DNA of 64,000 nucleotides from Brachypterus glaber (GCA_958510825.1 OY294054.1:8782319-8846318); one strand, 5' to 3'; counted from the stretch's first letter, positions 41,152 to 53,125 are shown. Notes: a model not told the origin generated them from the letters alone. Program-made: numbers and translations.

Positions 41152-42060
41152 TTGTGAAAGAAAATCTCATGTTGACAGCCACTTGACATTAGTCTGTTGC
41201 TTTGGGATGCAGAGTAAAAACTGCAGATAACGTCTAGCTTTTTGGCGCGAACTGAAAAATAACCATTTTAAACCGATTTTAAATGAGTAAAAAGTGTTGG
41301 TATTTAATTTTTCAAGGTTTTAGGATTATGATTAGCATAAAATCTATACGATTTCGCGATTTCGTAATAATCCCAAACCGTCCACATCGTGCATTAGAAA
41401 ACACAATTTTCCAGATATTTTTGAGTTCAGTGGGAAATTTCCATCTTCACTTAAAAATATAATAATTCAAGATTATTTTAGTTTTAAATGTAATATTCTG
41501 AAAGTCACCAACTCTCATGACCCAGTCTGTATAATTTCGAAGCCTTTATATAAATAAATAAACAATTTAGGTTGCAATTGGGTGTAATTGTTTAGAAAAT
41601 GTTGAGTACCCATCGATTTAATAAAACCGCATAGATTTAGATATTCTATGAGAATTAGAAAATAAAATCGTGCACTAAGTGTGGGTGTTGTAATTTGTAC
41701 AGCATGACTGGGGAAAATGTTTGTTATTTATCAATCTATATTTCATTTGTTAATAACTACCTGTTTAGTTGTCGTGCTTACTTTTGAATAATTTGCACTT
41801 CAAAATTCAATTATTTACTGCAGGATAATTTCGAAAAATATTATAAAATATTAGCGTATTCGTCACACCTTTGTAATTTGTATTTAGACAATCTGAACTA
41901 GAACAACAAATAATTTAATTCATGTCTGTAATAAATTGTTTAACCGCAATTTTATATTCAATTGTTTTTATACTTTTTTTTATTTATAAATATTTTTTTT
42001 TAAGATCGTTATGGCTTTAAACATATAGTTACCCAAACCAAAGTAAAACGTATAAAAAAT
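41152..42060. other. Stretch without recognised features
   Basis: AT-rich, moderately complex. The last part (41990-42060) is T-rich and carries ACCCAAACCAAAGTAAAACG, loosely like 35130-35155. No frame long enough to interpret. Confidence 0.4.
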
Positions 42061-42250
42061 AAGTATCTAACAGTATTTACAGATTTTTCCAAAGCGTTCG
42101 ACAAGGTGAATCATAAAATTTTACTTAAAACAGGTTCTTATCTGAAATTACATTTTTTTTAATGGATTAATTTACGACCAAGGTAGGTGAATTGGAAAAT
42201 TCGATGTCCTCCCACCCCATACAGCTACCCTCCTGACGTGCCTGTGAGAA
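42061..42250 (+). pseudogene. Non-LTR retrotransposon reverse transcriptase fragment
   Basis: The frame from 42061 reads KYLTVFTDFSKAFDKVNHKI then LLKT. This is the conserved RT block A, in which the FxDFSKAFDxVNHxxLL signature includes the first catalytic aspartate. It stops at 42160. Downstream, in shifted frames, WINLRPR and then VNWKIRCPPTPYSYPPDVP correspond to the LLxWIxSYLxNR...V and SxxYxxxSGVPQGS blocks, eroded by substitutions and indels. The style matches the CR1/Jockey clade group. It is a short, dead ORF2 remnant; no endonuclease, YADD box or tail is attached. Confidence 0.82.
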
Positions 42251-42731
42251 TATGTGTATATCGCCAAGTTAATGTAATTATCTAGAATTAAGGATATCTG
42301 CTTTATATGTAACTGGTTCCTTAAGTACAAATTTAAATAATACATTGAACTTGACAGTAAAAAAGCTCACTTATCCTATATTTTTTGAAAAAACGGCAAT
42401 AAAGAATATTATACAAGCTAGCTTGAGGTCTTCAAAATTCTCTAGCACCTAAACTATTGATTTTTGAAAGTTGTTCCTTTAGAAAGTTTTGATTAGAATG
42501 TCGAGAACTAAAACTTATCAAAAATTCAGCCAAATCTGACCAAACCAAACCACTTTTCCAGAAGAAGGGAGTCAGGTACTTTGGGGGTTAGCGATTTTTA
42601 TTGTTAAATTTCAGCGCCCAAAAATATGTAAGAAAAATATAGTCTGGTTAAGAGTAATAAAACTTTTTTTTGTGTGCCTGTGTTATAGATAAAATAATAT
42701 GTAAGAATAACATCCAAAATATATGCATATA

Positions 42732-43456
42732 CAGGGTTATTCAGAAATAAGTTCGAGAAATTTAAGAGGTGATTCTACGTTAAAAAATATTTTAAAAAGT
42801 ACCCATAAAGGTTGGTCCGGAAATGAGCCCTAAGGGAGCTGCTGCCCTTCGAAGATAAACATATTGAATGGGGAACAAAAAAAGCACCAATAAAATTTTA
42901 ATGCAGCAGGGCGATTTTTCATTTAAAACTAAGCAAAAAAGTATTCTTCACAAAAACACCTAAATTTAATATTAAAAGAGTTTGGACTTTTTAAAAAGTA
43001 ACAGTTTTAGTGGCACAAAATGTTACTTCCTCTTAATTGCATTTTCTTTTAAAACGGTTGCTCCTACAGTGTTACACTATATGACATTTTTATGTGTTTT
43101 TACTCAAGGAATCTATATTTTTTACCAAAAATCCAAAAAAAAAATATACATAAAAAGTTTTGGGGCAAAAATGTGTTAAGCCTCACATATTTTGTCCGTC
43201 TAGGCATGCCTCTGGATAAATTCAAAAAAATAAATTAACATAAACTTATTAATACTAGTATACATGCAAAAGCTCTTCGCTCTAGCTTAAAGGATATAAA
43301 AGTAGTTAATTAAAAACATTATTTTTATTGCAATTTTAAAGAGCCGTAGCTCCCTTAGGACTCATTTCCGGACCAACCTTTATAGGAACTTTTTTTCATA
43401 TTTTTTAACGTAAAATCACCTCTTAAATTTCCCGAACTTATTTCTGAATAACCCTG
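42732..43456. mobile_element. 725-bp TIR element, family G copy 1
   Basis: Left CAGGGTTATTCAGAAATAAG, TTCGAGAAATTTAAGAGGTG, ATTCTACGTTAAAAAATATT, then AAAGGTTGGTCCGGAAATGA and GCCCTAAGGGAGCTGC. Right is the reverse complement (GCCGTAGCTCCCTTAGGACT, CATTTCCGGACCAACCTTTA ... GAACTTATTTCTGAATAACC then CTG). Arms are about 115 bp and TA flanks both ends. The interior has short frames (65 residues at 42982) but nothing like a transposase. Copies at 61090-61747 and a mini form at 39173-39279. Confidence 0.9.
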
Positions 43457-45490
43457 TATATGGATATTGAAATATTAGATATTTAATCGTAGGACAGAAA
43501 AAAAGTGATTAGTGCCAAAACAAAAAACTTTTATGGAATCAACAACAGCAACTGGCCAATTTAGTAAACTTTAAAAGTTGGTACACATACATAGGACAAA
43601 TAGGGATAAAATTTTAAGCGAAGATGTAAAACGTTGAGCGAGCGCTTTTCTAATGATTTCAAAATATAGAAGAGTTGGTTTTCCACGTTAAATGTTTGTT
43701 ATCATCCTCATTTTTTAATGACTGAAGTCTTAAACAAATATTTAGTTTGTTCGGTAGTAACTGAGTTTTGATCCTTAAAAAATATTTTCATTGAAACAAT
43801 TCTTTATTTACATTGAATTTAGTTTTTTGTTTGAATAATATTTAACTTTTGTTTTATAAGGGCTGATCCAAAAATTGATAATGAAGTATAATTTTGAAGG
43901 TAAAAAAAAATAAGCTTGTTCTATTACTTAATGAGATACTTATGACACCTTAATAGGGTGGGAGCCTTATTGAGACAGCGTTAAAGGTTTATTTTGTGTT
44001 CATAAATTGGCAAGAAATAAAAAGAAATTATTTAGGTTAAAAAAAACAAAATAAAATTTAAAAAATATATATTTGTTTCTTTGTAAATTTTATTGAAATA
44101 CTTTTGATTTTAAAATTCTAAAATATAAAAATAAAGAGTAGTTTTTACCATTTTTGACTCCTTGCTACGATTTTTTCCAAAAACAATAAGGAATCTATGG
44201 TACTTTGATGCCTTTACTTATCTTAAAGCATTCCTGTGTTGCCGTGGTCACACAGTTCCAAGTTCCATGACAGACAAATAGACCGACAGACAGACAATAG
44301 AAAGAGCAACAGAGAAATATTTTTGTCACGGAAATAAACAATAAATTTTTTTTTTTACTAAGGCAAGACTTTCCTAGGGGAAAGAAATCAATTAATCCGA
44401 GACTTAATTATATTTTTGAATAATATAGGAGCTTTCTTCGTCAGATCAACACGGCGCCCGACCATCATCTCTCCGATTTTGCTCAAATTGGCACAGCCTA
44501 GTGGTGGAGTATGCCTATAAAATATTAGAAAAAGTATTTGAAATTTTTAGAAGTTAGAGTATAAAATGTCAATAGTCAACACCGAAACTACTTTTTTTAT
44601 CCTTGAATTTAATACTTTTATACGTAATGTGTATGTGCCAAAATGTTTCAATAATTTAACAAAGCTCTTTCCAACCCCCACCCAATAAAATAACCCCCAA
44701 ATGTATTAAATTGCGTCCCAGAATGTTTCCAAAATCTCTTAGGGGTGATTAGATTTCGTCAAAATATGCCACAAGTTCATATACTCTGAGATATTTGCCT
44801 CCCAAGATGAAATAGAAAAAAATTTTTTTTTGATAACTTTTTTACTTTTTAATATATTTTAACAATTTTTTCAGCATTGTTCAAAAAAATTAATGCGCGT
44901 CGAATGATTTTAACAGAAGTTTTGAAGGTTATCAGAAAAATCAGGAGCGGACTTCCGTTATGGTTCCAAACCCGTAAGTTTTTTAGGGTTACAAATTTTA
45001 GACTTTTGATTACAATTCTAAATTCTTTGAGCAATTTTGATCAAAAAAGTACTCTAGGCAAAATTTGATAAAATAAAGCATTTCCAAGAAAAATGCACTT
45101 TTTTAATCCTAAGGCAGGAGGACCGTAAAAATATTTTTATATTATTTCAGGTCCATTGTGTTTCCGCGTTAACATCATTTGATATAATAGCAGATGTCGT
45201 TATAGTTCCAATAAATTACTAATCACATAAAAAACCTGTCTATAAAATCATTAAAAAGGGAATTAAGATCATTTCTTATTCAAATATCCTTTTACATTTT
45301 GCCTGAATTTTAAACTTTCGCAAAATCCAATAAATAATATAGGTATTCATATATATATTTTTTTATGTTTTATTTATTATCCTAAAATATTGTATGTTTT
45401 TATGTATTTTTTATATAAACTTCTAGTGTAGTATTAACAGTGTCTATCTGTATTTTATATAAGCCAAAGACAATAAAAGATACTCTTCTA
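43457..45490. other. Stretch without recognised genes; family B copy near 44240
   Basis: At 44240-44380: GTTGCCGTGGTCACACAGTT, ATAGACCGACAGACAGACAA and TACTAAGGCAAGACTTTCCT, matching the arrangement at 5550-5740. At 44450-44560 CTCCGATTTTGCTCAAATTG resembles CACCGATTTTGACCAAACTT at 47757. At 45450-45480 AAAGACAATAAAAGATACTC leads into the TTCTG array, like a LINE 3' end. The rest is AT-rich without identifiable structure. Confidence 0.4.
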
Positions 45491-45495
45491 TTATA

Positions 45496-45655
45496 TTCTG
45501 TTCTGTTCTGTTCTGTTCTGTTCTGTTCTGTTCTGTTCTGTTCTGTTCTGTTCTGTTCTGTTCTGTTCTGTTCTGTTCTGTTCTGTTCTGTTCTGTTCTG
45601 TTCTGTTCTGTTCTGTTCTGTTCTGTTCTGTTCTGTTCTGTTCTGTTCTGTTCTG
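45496..45655. repeat. (TTCTG)32 pentanucleotide microsatellite
   Basis: An uninterrupted 160-bp run, 32 perfect TTCTG units. It follows a sequence resembling a LINE 3' end. It is separated from the next array by about 30 bp of degenerate TATTCTATTC and TATGCTATGC words. Confidence 0.97.
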
Positions 45656-45686
45656 TATTATATTCTATTCTATTATATGCTATGCT

Positions 45687-46200
45687 ATCCTGTCCTGTCC
45701 TGTCCTGTCTAGTCCTGTCCTGTCTAGTCCTGTCCTGTCTAGTCCTGTCCTGTCTAGTCCTGTCCTGTCTAGTCCTGTCCTGTCTAGTCCTGTCCTGTCT
45801 AGTCCTGTCCTGTCTAGTCCTGTCCTGTCCTGTCCTGTCCTGTCCTGTCCTGTCCTGTCCTGTCCTGTCCTGTCCTGTCCTGTCCTGTCCTGTCCTGTCC
45901 TGTCCTGACCTGCCCTGCCCTGCCCTGCCCTGCCCTGCCCTGCCCTGCCCTGCCCTGCCCTGCCCTGCCCTGCCCTGCCCTGCCCTGCCCTGCCCTGCCC
46001 TGCCCTGCCCTGCCCTGCTCTGCCCTGCCCTGCCCTGCCCTGCCCTGCCCTGCCCTGCCCTGCCCTGCCCTGTCCTGTCCTGTCCTGTCCTGTCCTGCCC
46101 TGTCCTGTCCTGTCCTGTCCTGTCCTGCCCTGCCCTGCCCTGCCCTGCCCTGCCCTGTCCTGCCCTGTCCTGTCCTGTCCTGTCCTGTCCTGTCCTGTTC
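45687..46200. repeat. Compound TCCTG / CCCTG array with a 15-bp higher-order unit
   Basis: First about eight copies of a 15-bp unit (TCTAGTCCTGTCCTG, 45708-45827), then pure TCCTG to about 45905, then CCCTG (as TGCCC) to about 46070. TCCTG and CCCTG blocks then alternate to 46200, ending in TTCTATTCTA. Neighbouring blocks differ by single substitutions, a stepwise spread of variants. The 190-residue frame here is an artefact. Confidence 0.95.
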
Positions 46201-48895
46201 GATTCTTTTCTATTCTATTCTATTCCAAACGAAATGCAGAACCGAAATCTTTAGAATCTGTTCTTGTGGAAAGTTTTGCAACAGATAAATCTTGGTGTTC
46301 CTAAACGGATGACACATAGGCAGTAAATGAAAAGTCGTACCTTCGTTTCTTGTACAGTTTTTGAAAGTGAGCTGATACATCAGTACTTGGTACGTTACAG
46401 ATATTCGACCTCAAAAAGCTCACTGAGCTATGTTTGATGTAGTCGGCTTTTGACCAGTAAACCTTCTTATACCTGCATCTAAGCTAAAAATTCTGGCTAG
46501 TAGCAGCTGACTCCTCTTGGTCTGCAGTTTCTACTGCTAAACTAACCAGTTCTTCAGCCAGGCGCGGCTAAACCAAATGCATAAAGGAATCAAAATACCA
46601 GTCAAAGTCCTTAAGATAAAAAAAAATGATGATTAATTTTTTGATTTATTCTACAAAAATTATGAAATTTTGAATCGTCTTATAATAAATTCCATAATTT
46701 AAACCAATATATGATAGTTATTCTTTCTCTATGTGAAGTTTCCCGATTTTTTTTTTAAATAGATGATACACCCTGTATGTATTGCCTTCGTGTTACGTAG
46801 AGCAGCATGCACTAACAACTTTGTAATATGTGTAAGTAAATTAAATCCTACTGTAGAGGTCAATTTAATTCCCGAGTTAATTTTAAATTGACTACATCTA
46901 TAGGTTCACATTTAACGATAATTTTCACTATGTCTACCGTTAGATACCGTAATTTGTCGACCTTAACAGCCCTACCATCTTGTTTCGAACGACCATAGCG
47001 TAATTATCAATTATCCTTAATTATAAAGCATTCCACACTGTACTGCTTCTTGGATCTACCTGCTACACCCATATTTATCCAATATTCTCACTTTCATTCG
47101 TACACCGAAAGAAAATATAATTGAATTGATTGATTCAATCATATTTGTGTATGATATAGTGTCATTTTCATCTTGGATTAATATCAATAACTGATTTGAT
47201 AGATTTAATCTTAACCCTTAGAGCACCAGACCATCAAATTTTTATAAAACACCATTATTTCCTTGGTTTTTAGATCAAAGTATTAAAGGTTTTTCATGAT
47301 TTATTAAACTTTTTTAAAAAAGGGGGTGAAATGGTGAGCCTTAAACGTCTCGTCAGTACTTAGGCTCCATTGGGAAAATTCACTGTCAAAGTGGGAAATA
47401 GTTGGGAAAATTGTGCGACAGAGTTGAGAAATTGGTAGAGGCGAAGACTTTTTCTTGATCTATTGGTCAGTAAATTTATTGCCAAGGACCTTTTTTTATT
47501 GGTCATCAAATTTTTTTGCCAGAGGTAAAGCTTTCTTAACTTTCAGTTGGGAATTATTTGTCCTGCCGCCCCAAAAAAATTGAGGCATCCCTATTCACAT
47601 CTATCTGTGTAAAAAAATTAAGAAGATTTACAAAAAATGCCACCCAGTAAAAGCATTAATTTAAATTAAAATAAAATAGTCTACTTTTTATTCTTATTCT
47701 GATATAAAATATTGGAGGCAAAACGCGTGAAACCTGCCACCTTTCTGCCTCGATGTCACCGATTTTGACCAAACTTGAAATAGTTGTACAACTATAAGTT
47801 GTGTACCCTAATGCAATATTTTTCAAATTGTGTCATGCGTTCCATATATACAGGGTGTTCAAGTGGCCGGGTCACTGATTGTAGGTGTTTAGTTATCAGC
47901 TTATATCTCCTACAAATATTAACGGATTAGAATAAACGTTATGCGTTTTTTAGTCGAATTTTTCCGCTCTATATGATGGCCTACTTTTTTTTTCTACTCG
48001 GAAAACATAACCTCAATTTTTCAGTAAAATCTAATTTTTAATATAGCTACAACTTAAGAGCGCGTTATAGCACGCAGTTCGCTCATCGAGTTATCATTGG
48101 TCAGGGGATATTTATACTAAATTTTTCATTACTTTTATCCATTTATTTATTTAAATTAACATTATTTAAAAAAATTAAAACAAAAAAATTATATAGTACA
48201 GTAGAGTACCAAAGGCGAAAAAAACTAAGAAATAATTCCTCCCTCGGTAAACTTTGCCTTATTTTACTAATTTTGGGGCGGGAAATAAGATAAAAAAAGT
48301 TTACAGCCCTAGGGGATGTGCAAATTTTTTTAGGGGCACCTAAAACCCCTAAAATAGGGTTTTTAGGGAATATCTTAAAAACTATTAATCACACTAAATG
48401 AAAGTGATTATAAATGATGGAGCACTAATAAATACACAAGATAGTATACTTAAGACCCTCCATCTAACTGCATTTACTTAAGTAGTAGCTCTAAATTTTC
48501 AATAGTTATTTTCTTTAAAATTTCTAAAATTTTGGTTTTCATGAATAACATCTAGACTATTAACTCTAGTTTTAAATGAATGAGCAACAAAAAAATAAAT
48601 AAAAAATGCAGATATCACCTTGTACCTAAGTGCCAATAATTTTGAGTAATACATTTTCTAAAATTGTGCTATCTAAATTAACCTCTAAAATAAATATATT
48701 CTGAAATTTTTTAGCATTTAACTAATTAAACAAGGTGCTATTTGCATTTTCTCATGTATTTAAAAAGTCCAAATGTTTATTTTAAATAAATTTTATTTGC
48801 ATAGGATTATTAGTTTGGGAGTTATTCACCAAAAATCCCATTTTAAGGTCTTATAAAAATAGTTAATTTAAAAAAAAAATAATTGTTTTCTAAAT
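46201..48895. other. 2.7 kb without recognised genes
   Basis: Several repeat-like ends but no full elements. GATGATACACCCTGTATG lies near 46765 and TATACAGGGTGTTCAAGTGG at 47846 (CAGGGTG-type tips). At 47360-47570, GTTGGGAAAATTG, ATTGGTCAGTAAATTTATTG and ATTGGTCATCAAATTTTTTT resemble 35720-35880. Near 48610 and 48745 an inverted pair GCAGATATCACCTTGT / ACAAGGTGCTATTTGC encloses about 140 bp. The part at 46260-46600 is less AT-rich but has no recognisable frame. Confidence 0.4.
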
Positions 48896-48899
48896 TTGT

Positions 48900-49130
48900 T
48901 CTATGAATTTTAAATATGGTAAAATTGCAATGCCAACCCAAAACAAAAATCCTAAAATCGGTCATCAATTTAAATGTAAGTTTTTTTTTTTAATTTTAGA
49001 GCAAAATAGAAAAAATAGTATAAAATACTCGTTTCATAACACGTTTTTAGCGCACCAGTACTTTAGAAAACTTGTGCGCTAAAAACGGGTTATATGAAAC
49101 TAGTACTTTAATATAGGTACTATTAAATGC
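48900..49130 (+). mobile_element. Family D dispersed repeat, copy 3 (3' part)
   Basis: TTTTAAATATGGTAAAATTG, CAATGCCAACCCAAAACAAA, AATCGGTCATCAATTTAAAT, TTTTAGAGCAAAATAGAAAA, CTCGTTTCATAACACGTTTT and TAGCGCACCAGTACTTTAGA. Then the inverse GTGCGCTAAAAACGGGTTAT and ATGAAACTAGTACTTTAATA. The end forms a good hairpin (CGTTTTTAGCGCAC / GTGCGCTAAAAACG). It lacks the 5' 230 bp of copies 1 and 2. Confidence 0.8.
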
Positions 49131-49431
49131 CGCTAAACTTGATTCTGTGGACTTGTAATATTAAAATACCAAGAGAAAATGATAAAATTTGTGATTATAA
49201 CATAAGGTATTATTTGATTATTACCTAACGCTTAAAGTTTACCAAATATTTTCTTTAGTATTTCGTTTAAAATAAGTAATAAAATATTACTAAATTAATT
49301 TTTTAGAAATTTATCTTAGTGCGCTGTGGCGTCAGCAGCTTGACTAGGTGGAAAGACAACTATAACTTAGCTTAGATGACGTTACAAATCTACAAGTTCC
49401 TTGTCTTTAAAAGGTAAAAAATAAAAACTTT

Positions 49432-49634
49432 TAACAAAAAAAAAATGAAACGACTTCTATGTCTCTAAAAAGTAAAAAATAAAAAGTAGGTCCGTGCCAA
49501 TTGCACAGCAACAATTTAACAACAAAAATAATTTTTAGTATATAATTTAGGGAATGGTAAAATTGGCATTAACTTATTTTTGATTTTTTACTTTTTAGAG
49601 ACAGTAGAAGTCGGTTAATTTTTTTTTGTTAACA
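49432..49634. mobile_element. Inverted-repeat element, arms of about 52 bp
   Basis: TTAACAAAAAAAAAATGAAA, CGACTTCTATGTCTCTAAAA and AGTAAAAAAT are mirrored by ATTTTTTACTTTTTAGAGAC, AGTAGAAGTCGGTTAATTTT and TTTTTGTTAA. A diverged half copy (GTCTTTAAAAGGTAAAAAAT) lies just upstream at 49405. Confidence 0.75.
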
Positions 49635-49765
49635 GTTTTTTTCCAGATTAAAAACTGCAAAAGTTGTTTACCTAATAATTTAAAAGAGTTATTTAAAATA
49701 TTAGTTAAATTCGATTTAAATAAGTTGTTTTTCAAAGAATTAGAAAGTAATGAATTTATCTAATT

Positions 49766-49889
49766 ATATCGTCGCCTTTCTTACAAAGGGGCTGGGTGGC
49801 ATTAAAACAGTAACCTGCAGCTACCCTGATAATAATATCAAAAATCACAAAAAATGAGATAAGCCTCTTTGCAAGGGAAGCGACGATAT
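49766..49889. mobile_element. 124-bp MITE with ATATCGTCGCC ends
   Basis: ATATCGTCGCCTTTCTTACA with AAGGGGCT is mirrored by AGCCTCTTTGCAAGGGAAGC with GACGATAT (28-bp arms, few differences). The tips end in AT/TA, so a TA target is possible. No coding capacity. Confidence 0.8.
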
Positions 49890-50034
49890 GGTTGACCATT
49901 TAAAAACAAACCCTAATAATTTTATAATTAAATTTTATAATTATTAAAGTTAAGTTTATAAATTGGCATACCTACATTCATTCGATATACCCAATTTAAA
50001 TAATTATTTACTGTCAAATTGCTCTTCCTTCTAT

Positions 50035-50741
50035 AATTGTACAGAGTGTCGCAACATACACGGTGTATTTGAAATAAGGTCCGAAATTTTAAGGGGTACA
50101 TCAGAAAATATCATAATAAGGTCTAAAAATGCTTCGTAAGGGAGTTTATTGTCCCAAACTTTTTTCTGTGTAACTATTTTGTTATTTTATTTTTGGTACA
50201 TGATTCCTAGGTCAAAATATATAAAAAAAGGTACTTCTGTTGTAATAATAAAATTTCACGGTATGAGGACCAAAAATTAAATACTAAAATGTTGAACACC
50301 GAAATTCTAATGATTCAGGGTAAATGTACATCCAAAATTAAGAAAAAAACCTTATTTACGGGTACTTCCAAAAATCAATCCTAAGGGAGCTATGGTCTTG
50401 TAAAAATGCACCATTTTTAAAGGGCTATAGTAGTTTTAAAAGCGATTTTTCTACATACATGTATAAAAACTTTTTTTCTTAGTTTTCGCTATAGAATACC
50501 TCTGCATCCTTAAAATTTTGGTTTTCAACATTTTATTATTTAATTTTTCGTTTGGACTTACCGTGAAATTTCACCTTAAAATTAATTTTTCTAGAAAACG
50601 GTTAGTTCTACAGTATTACGGTACCTTTTTTATGTATTTTGACCTGAGGATTCATATACCGAAAATAAAATCAAAAAAAAGTTACACAGAAAAAAGTTTA
50701 AGACAAAAAACTATGTGATTTAATGGTACTACGGTACCATT
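50035..50741. mobile_element. Diverged G/C-type remnants
   Basis: CATACACGGTGTATTTGAAA with AAGGTCCGAAATTTTAAGGG at 50060, and ATTCAGGGTAAATGTACATC with CAAAATTAAG at 50310. Then AATCAATCCTAAGGGAGCTA at 50375, a word shared with family G. These look like eroded elements related to families G and C; exact boundaries cannot be fixed. Confidence 0.4.
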
Positions 50742-51000
50742 TAAAAAAAATTGAGTTTTATTGAAAAAAATGATTTGGCTACTTTTAAAGAGCTCCAAAT
50801 TGGCTAATAATTAAATAAAACGTTGATTTATATTTTTTCTAAAATCACTAAGGCTAATTTTTAATATTTCAAAGCTAACTATATTTAAAATTAAAATTAA
50901 ATAAATAAATTACATGTTCTGTCAAAAATTGACAAATTATACAGGTTGTACTCAGAATTCAATTTTGAATGAAAATATGTAAAAATATACAGGGTGGTTA
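50742..51000 (+). mobile_element. Family C element, second copy (middle and right)
   Basis: TTTTAAAGAGCTCCAAATTG, GCTAATAATTAAATAAAACG, TTACATGTTCTGTCAAAAAT, AGGTTGTACTCAGAATTCAA and AAAATATGTAAAAATATACA then GGGTGG. This is co-linear with 37141-37376. Confidence 0.65.
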
Positions 51001-52044
51001 CATTTAAAAATCAAAAGTTGAGGTAATTTTCGAAGAAACCGGCAGTGACAGAATATTTTTTGTAATGTCAAAAAATGCAGTGGGGGCGTGAGTGCGTGCC
51101 TGGCTTTTAGACAATATATTATTTTGCTTTGTTTTTAACAATTCTAAAGTGTATGGTCCTTGATTTCTCCAGATTTCTAAAAAAATTTTCATGAAGCGCT
51201 GAAAATGGTTACAAACCGCAAATCCATGAGAAACTTATATTTAAAACATATTTTATTTAATAAATAATTAAATTTTGATTTGAAAACTAATTTATAAAAG
51301 TTTTTGCCTGCGTAACCATGATATGAATACCAAGCCGAGTTCGAGTGCCGGCCATACATTTTATAAAATTTATAAAATGGATGTTTTTTAAAGTCTAAGT
51401 TGTTTAGAAAATGCGTGTCATTAAAAATCCTGAAATATTTCGCCCGGGGGTTAAACTGTTTAACAATAAGGTGTTTAATAATTTGCTGTTGTTAGGTAAA
51501 TACGTAAACTTTTTAAAATTAAAAAAAATCGCCTGCGGCGCTTAACCTATTAAGGACTACTAAATATTCATACGGATTTAAGAAATTTTGTAGAGTAGTT
51601 TCCAATTTTTTTATTTATGGCTTAGCATATACAAAAATTATGGTTTTTTATTTCTATCGAGTAAATTGTTCACATTTTGCTACTCATCTCGTTTAAGAAG
51701 AGAAAACTTCGAAAAATTTTTGAATTTTTTTTATTAAAAATGACTTATTTGGACTAATAATATCTAATAAATATTTCATATATTATTCAATAAATTCATG
51801 GGTCAGTCCTTAATGTTTTGACTTGATTTTACTTGATATCACAATATTTTAATTTTACTAAATAATTGCATATTTTGCAAATTTTGGAAAATACGATACC
51901 TTAAGATTTCTACAAATTTACGCCTGCGGCGCTAAATATTGTGTGTTGAGCATTCAAAAAAACCGTGATACCACTTAATCTGTTAAATATTGGCACGTTT
52001 TGGCAATTTAGCAAAAAAAAATATTATAATGTTGTTAAGCCGAA
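51001..52044. other. Stretch without recognised genes; repeated GC-rich 13-mer
   Basis: CGCCTGCGGCGCT occurs at 51530-51542 and again at 51921-51933 in the same orientation. A near-identical inverse word lies at 13544-13558. The 62-residue minus frame at 51004-51192 has no known motif. Otherwise AT-rich. Confidence 0.45.
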
Positions 52045-52079
52045 TAGGCTTGTCCCCCTTACCATCAAAAATCCTGGTG

Positions 52080-52554
52080 GCGCCCCTGCCCTTATTTTAA
52101 CGTTCCTTTCTCTGTCTATTCTTGTTATTCCTTTTACTGCTCTTAAATACCTCATTTCTGTTTCTGTACTTTTTGTTGTCGAATTTAATACCCAACTCTC
52201 ACTATGTATAGGTCTATAAATTGTTTTATATACTGTCATTTTTATGCTTGTGGAAATTTCTCTGTTTCTTATAAAATTTTTATTCATTAGGTTGTATAAT
52301 CTTGCCGTTTTTTCAATTCTTTCTCCAAAGTCTACGTCTTGTTTTCCTTTATTTTGAATTGTTACTCCTAAATATTTAAAATCTGAGACTTGCTTAATTA
52401 CTTCATCTTGAATTTTAAGGTTTAATACTTGTGGTTATTTTGTTATAGCCATAACTTTCGTCTTGCCGATGTTTATTTTTATTCCAAATTCTTGTAGAGC
52501 TTCGTTCCAAACATTGAGGTTATTCTGTAGGCCTGCTTCACTGCCAGATTTATC
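52080..52554 (-). pseudogene. Non-LTR retrotransposon RT/C-terminal pseudogene
   Basis: From 52554 on the minus strand: SEAGLQNNLNVWNEALQEFG then IKINIGKTKVMAITK. This is the RT block with the GxKINxxKTKxM signature. Then a TAA stop at 52435-52437. In the same frame follow VSDFKYLGVTIQNKGKQ (the FKYLGxxI thumb motif), IEKTARLYNLMNKNF, VYKTIYRPIHSESWVLNSTT and TEMRYLRAVKGITRIDRERN. The last pieces match the usual YGxESW...MRFLRRVKGxTRxDRxRN region with a small deletion before ESW. The upstream half of ORF2, including the YADD box, is missing, and the frame runs into unrelated sequence near 52100. Dead copy. Confidence 0.88.
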
Positions 52555-53125
52555 ATAAATAAAAATAAAAGATATAGTTAGATTCCTTAATGATTCTACT
52601 TTTTAATGGTGCGAATGTACCAATATGGTGCCATTTAAAAAAAGTTTTTGAGCAAAAACCATTTTCGAAATCTTTAAAATCGTTATAAATTGAATTTTCA
52701 GCGTAAATGCATTTTTCCAGGGTTACTTCGAGCAATTTTAAGTAATCATGGCCTACCTATGACAAAAACTAAAAATTAAATTTAAAAAACTTTGAAATTT
52801 AAAATATCACATTTTGGTGTCATTTTACTCAGAATGAAGCATAAAATTGAAATACTTATGTAAAAATATATAGGGTGTCCCATTTAAAAATCGAAAGTTG
52901 GTGTCATTTCCGGCTAAACCGGAAGTGACTTATATGTACTTTTTATGTTTGAGTTTTCATGGCAAGGAGACATGTTCCAAAATTGAAAGCCTTTTAAAAT
53001 TAACTTTTAAAATAAAGAAAAAAGGGTGTATCTTGGTTTTGTCTTGGTATTGGTATATGTATAAATTTTATAATCAATTTAAAAATAATTTAAAATTATT
53101 AAGTCTTTTTTAACCAATTAAAAAC
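52555..53125. other. Non-coding stretch with a CCGGAAGTGAC word
   Basis: ATATATAGGGTGTCCCATTT with TTTCCGGCTAAACCGGAAGT at 52866-52930 is the kind of tip seen in the elements at 24825 and 50990. No complete element could be delimited. The short frames here lack domains. Confidence 0.4.

Noticed and set aside
45496..45655. Telomeric repeat
   Set aside because: TTCTG is not the insect TTAGG telomere unit and the array is internal and bounded.
45440..46254. Open frames of 90 and 190 codons rich in CSVLF, SCLVL and CPALP motifs
   Set aside because: They translate pentanucleotide arrays; frame openness follows from the repeat unit.
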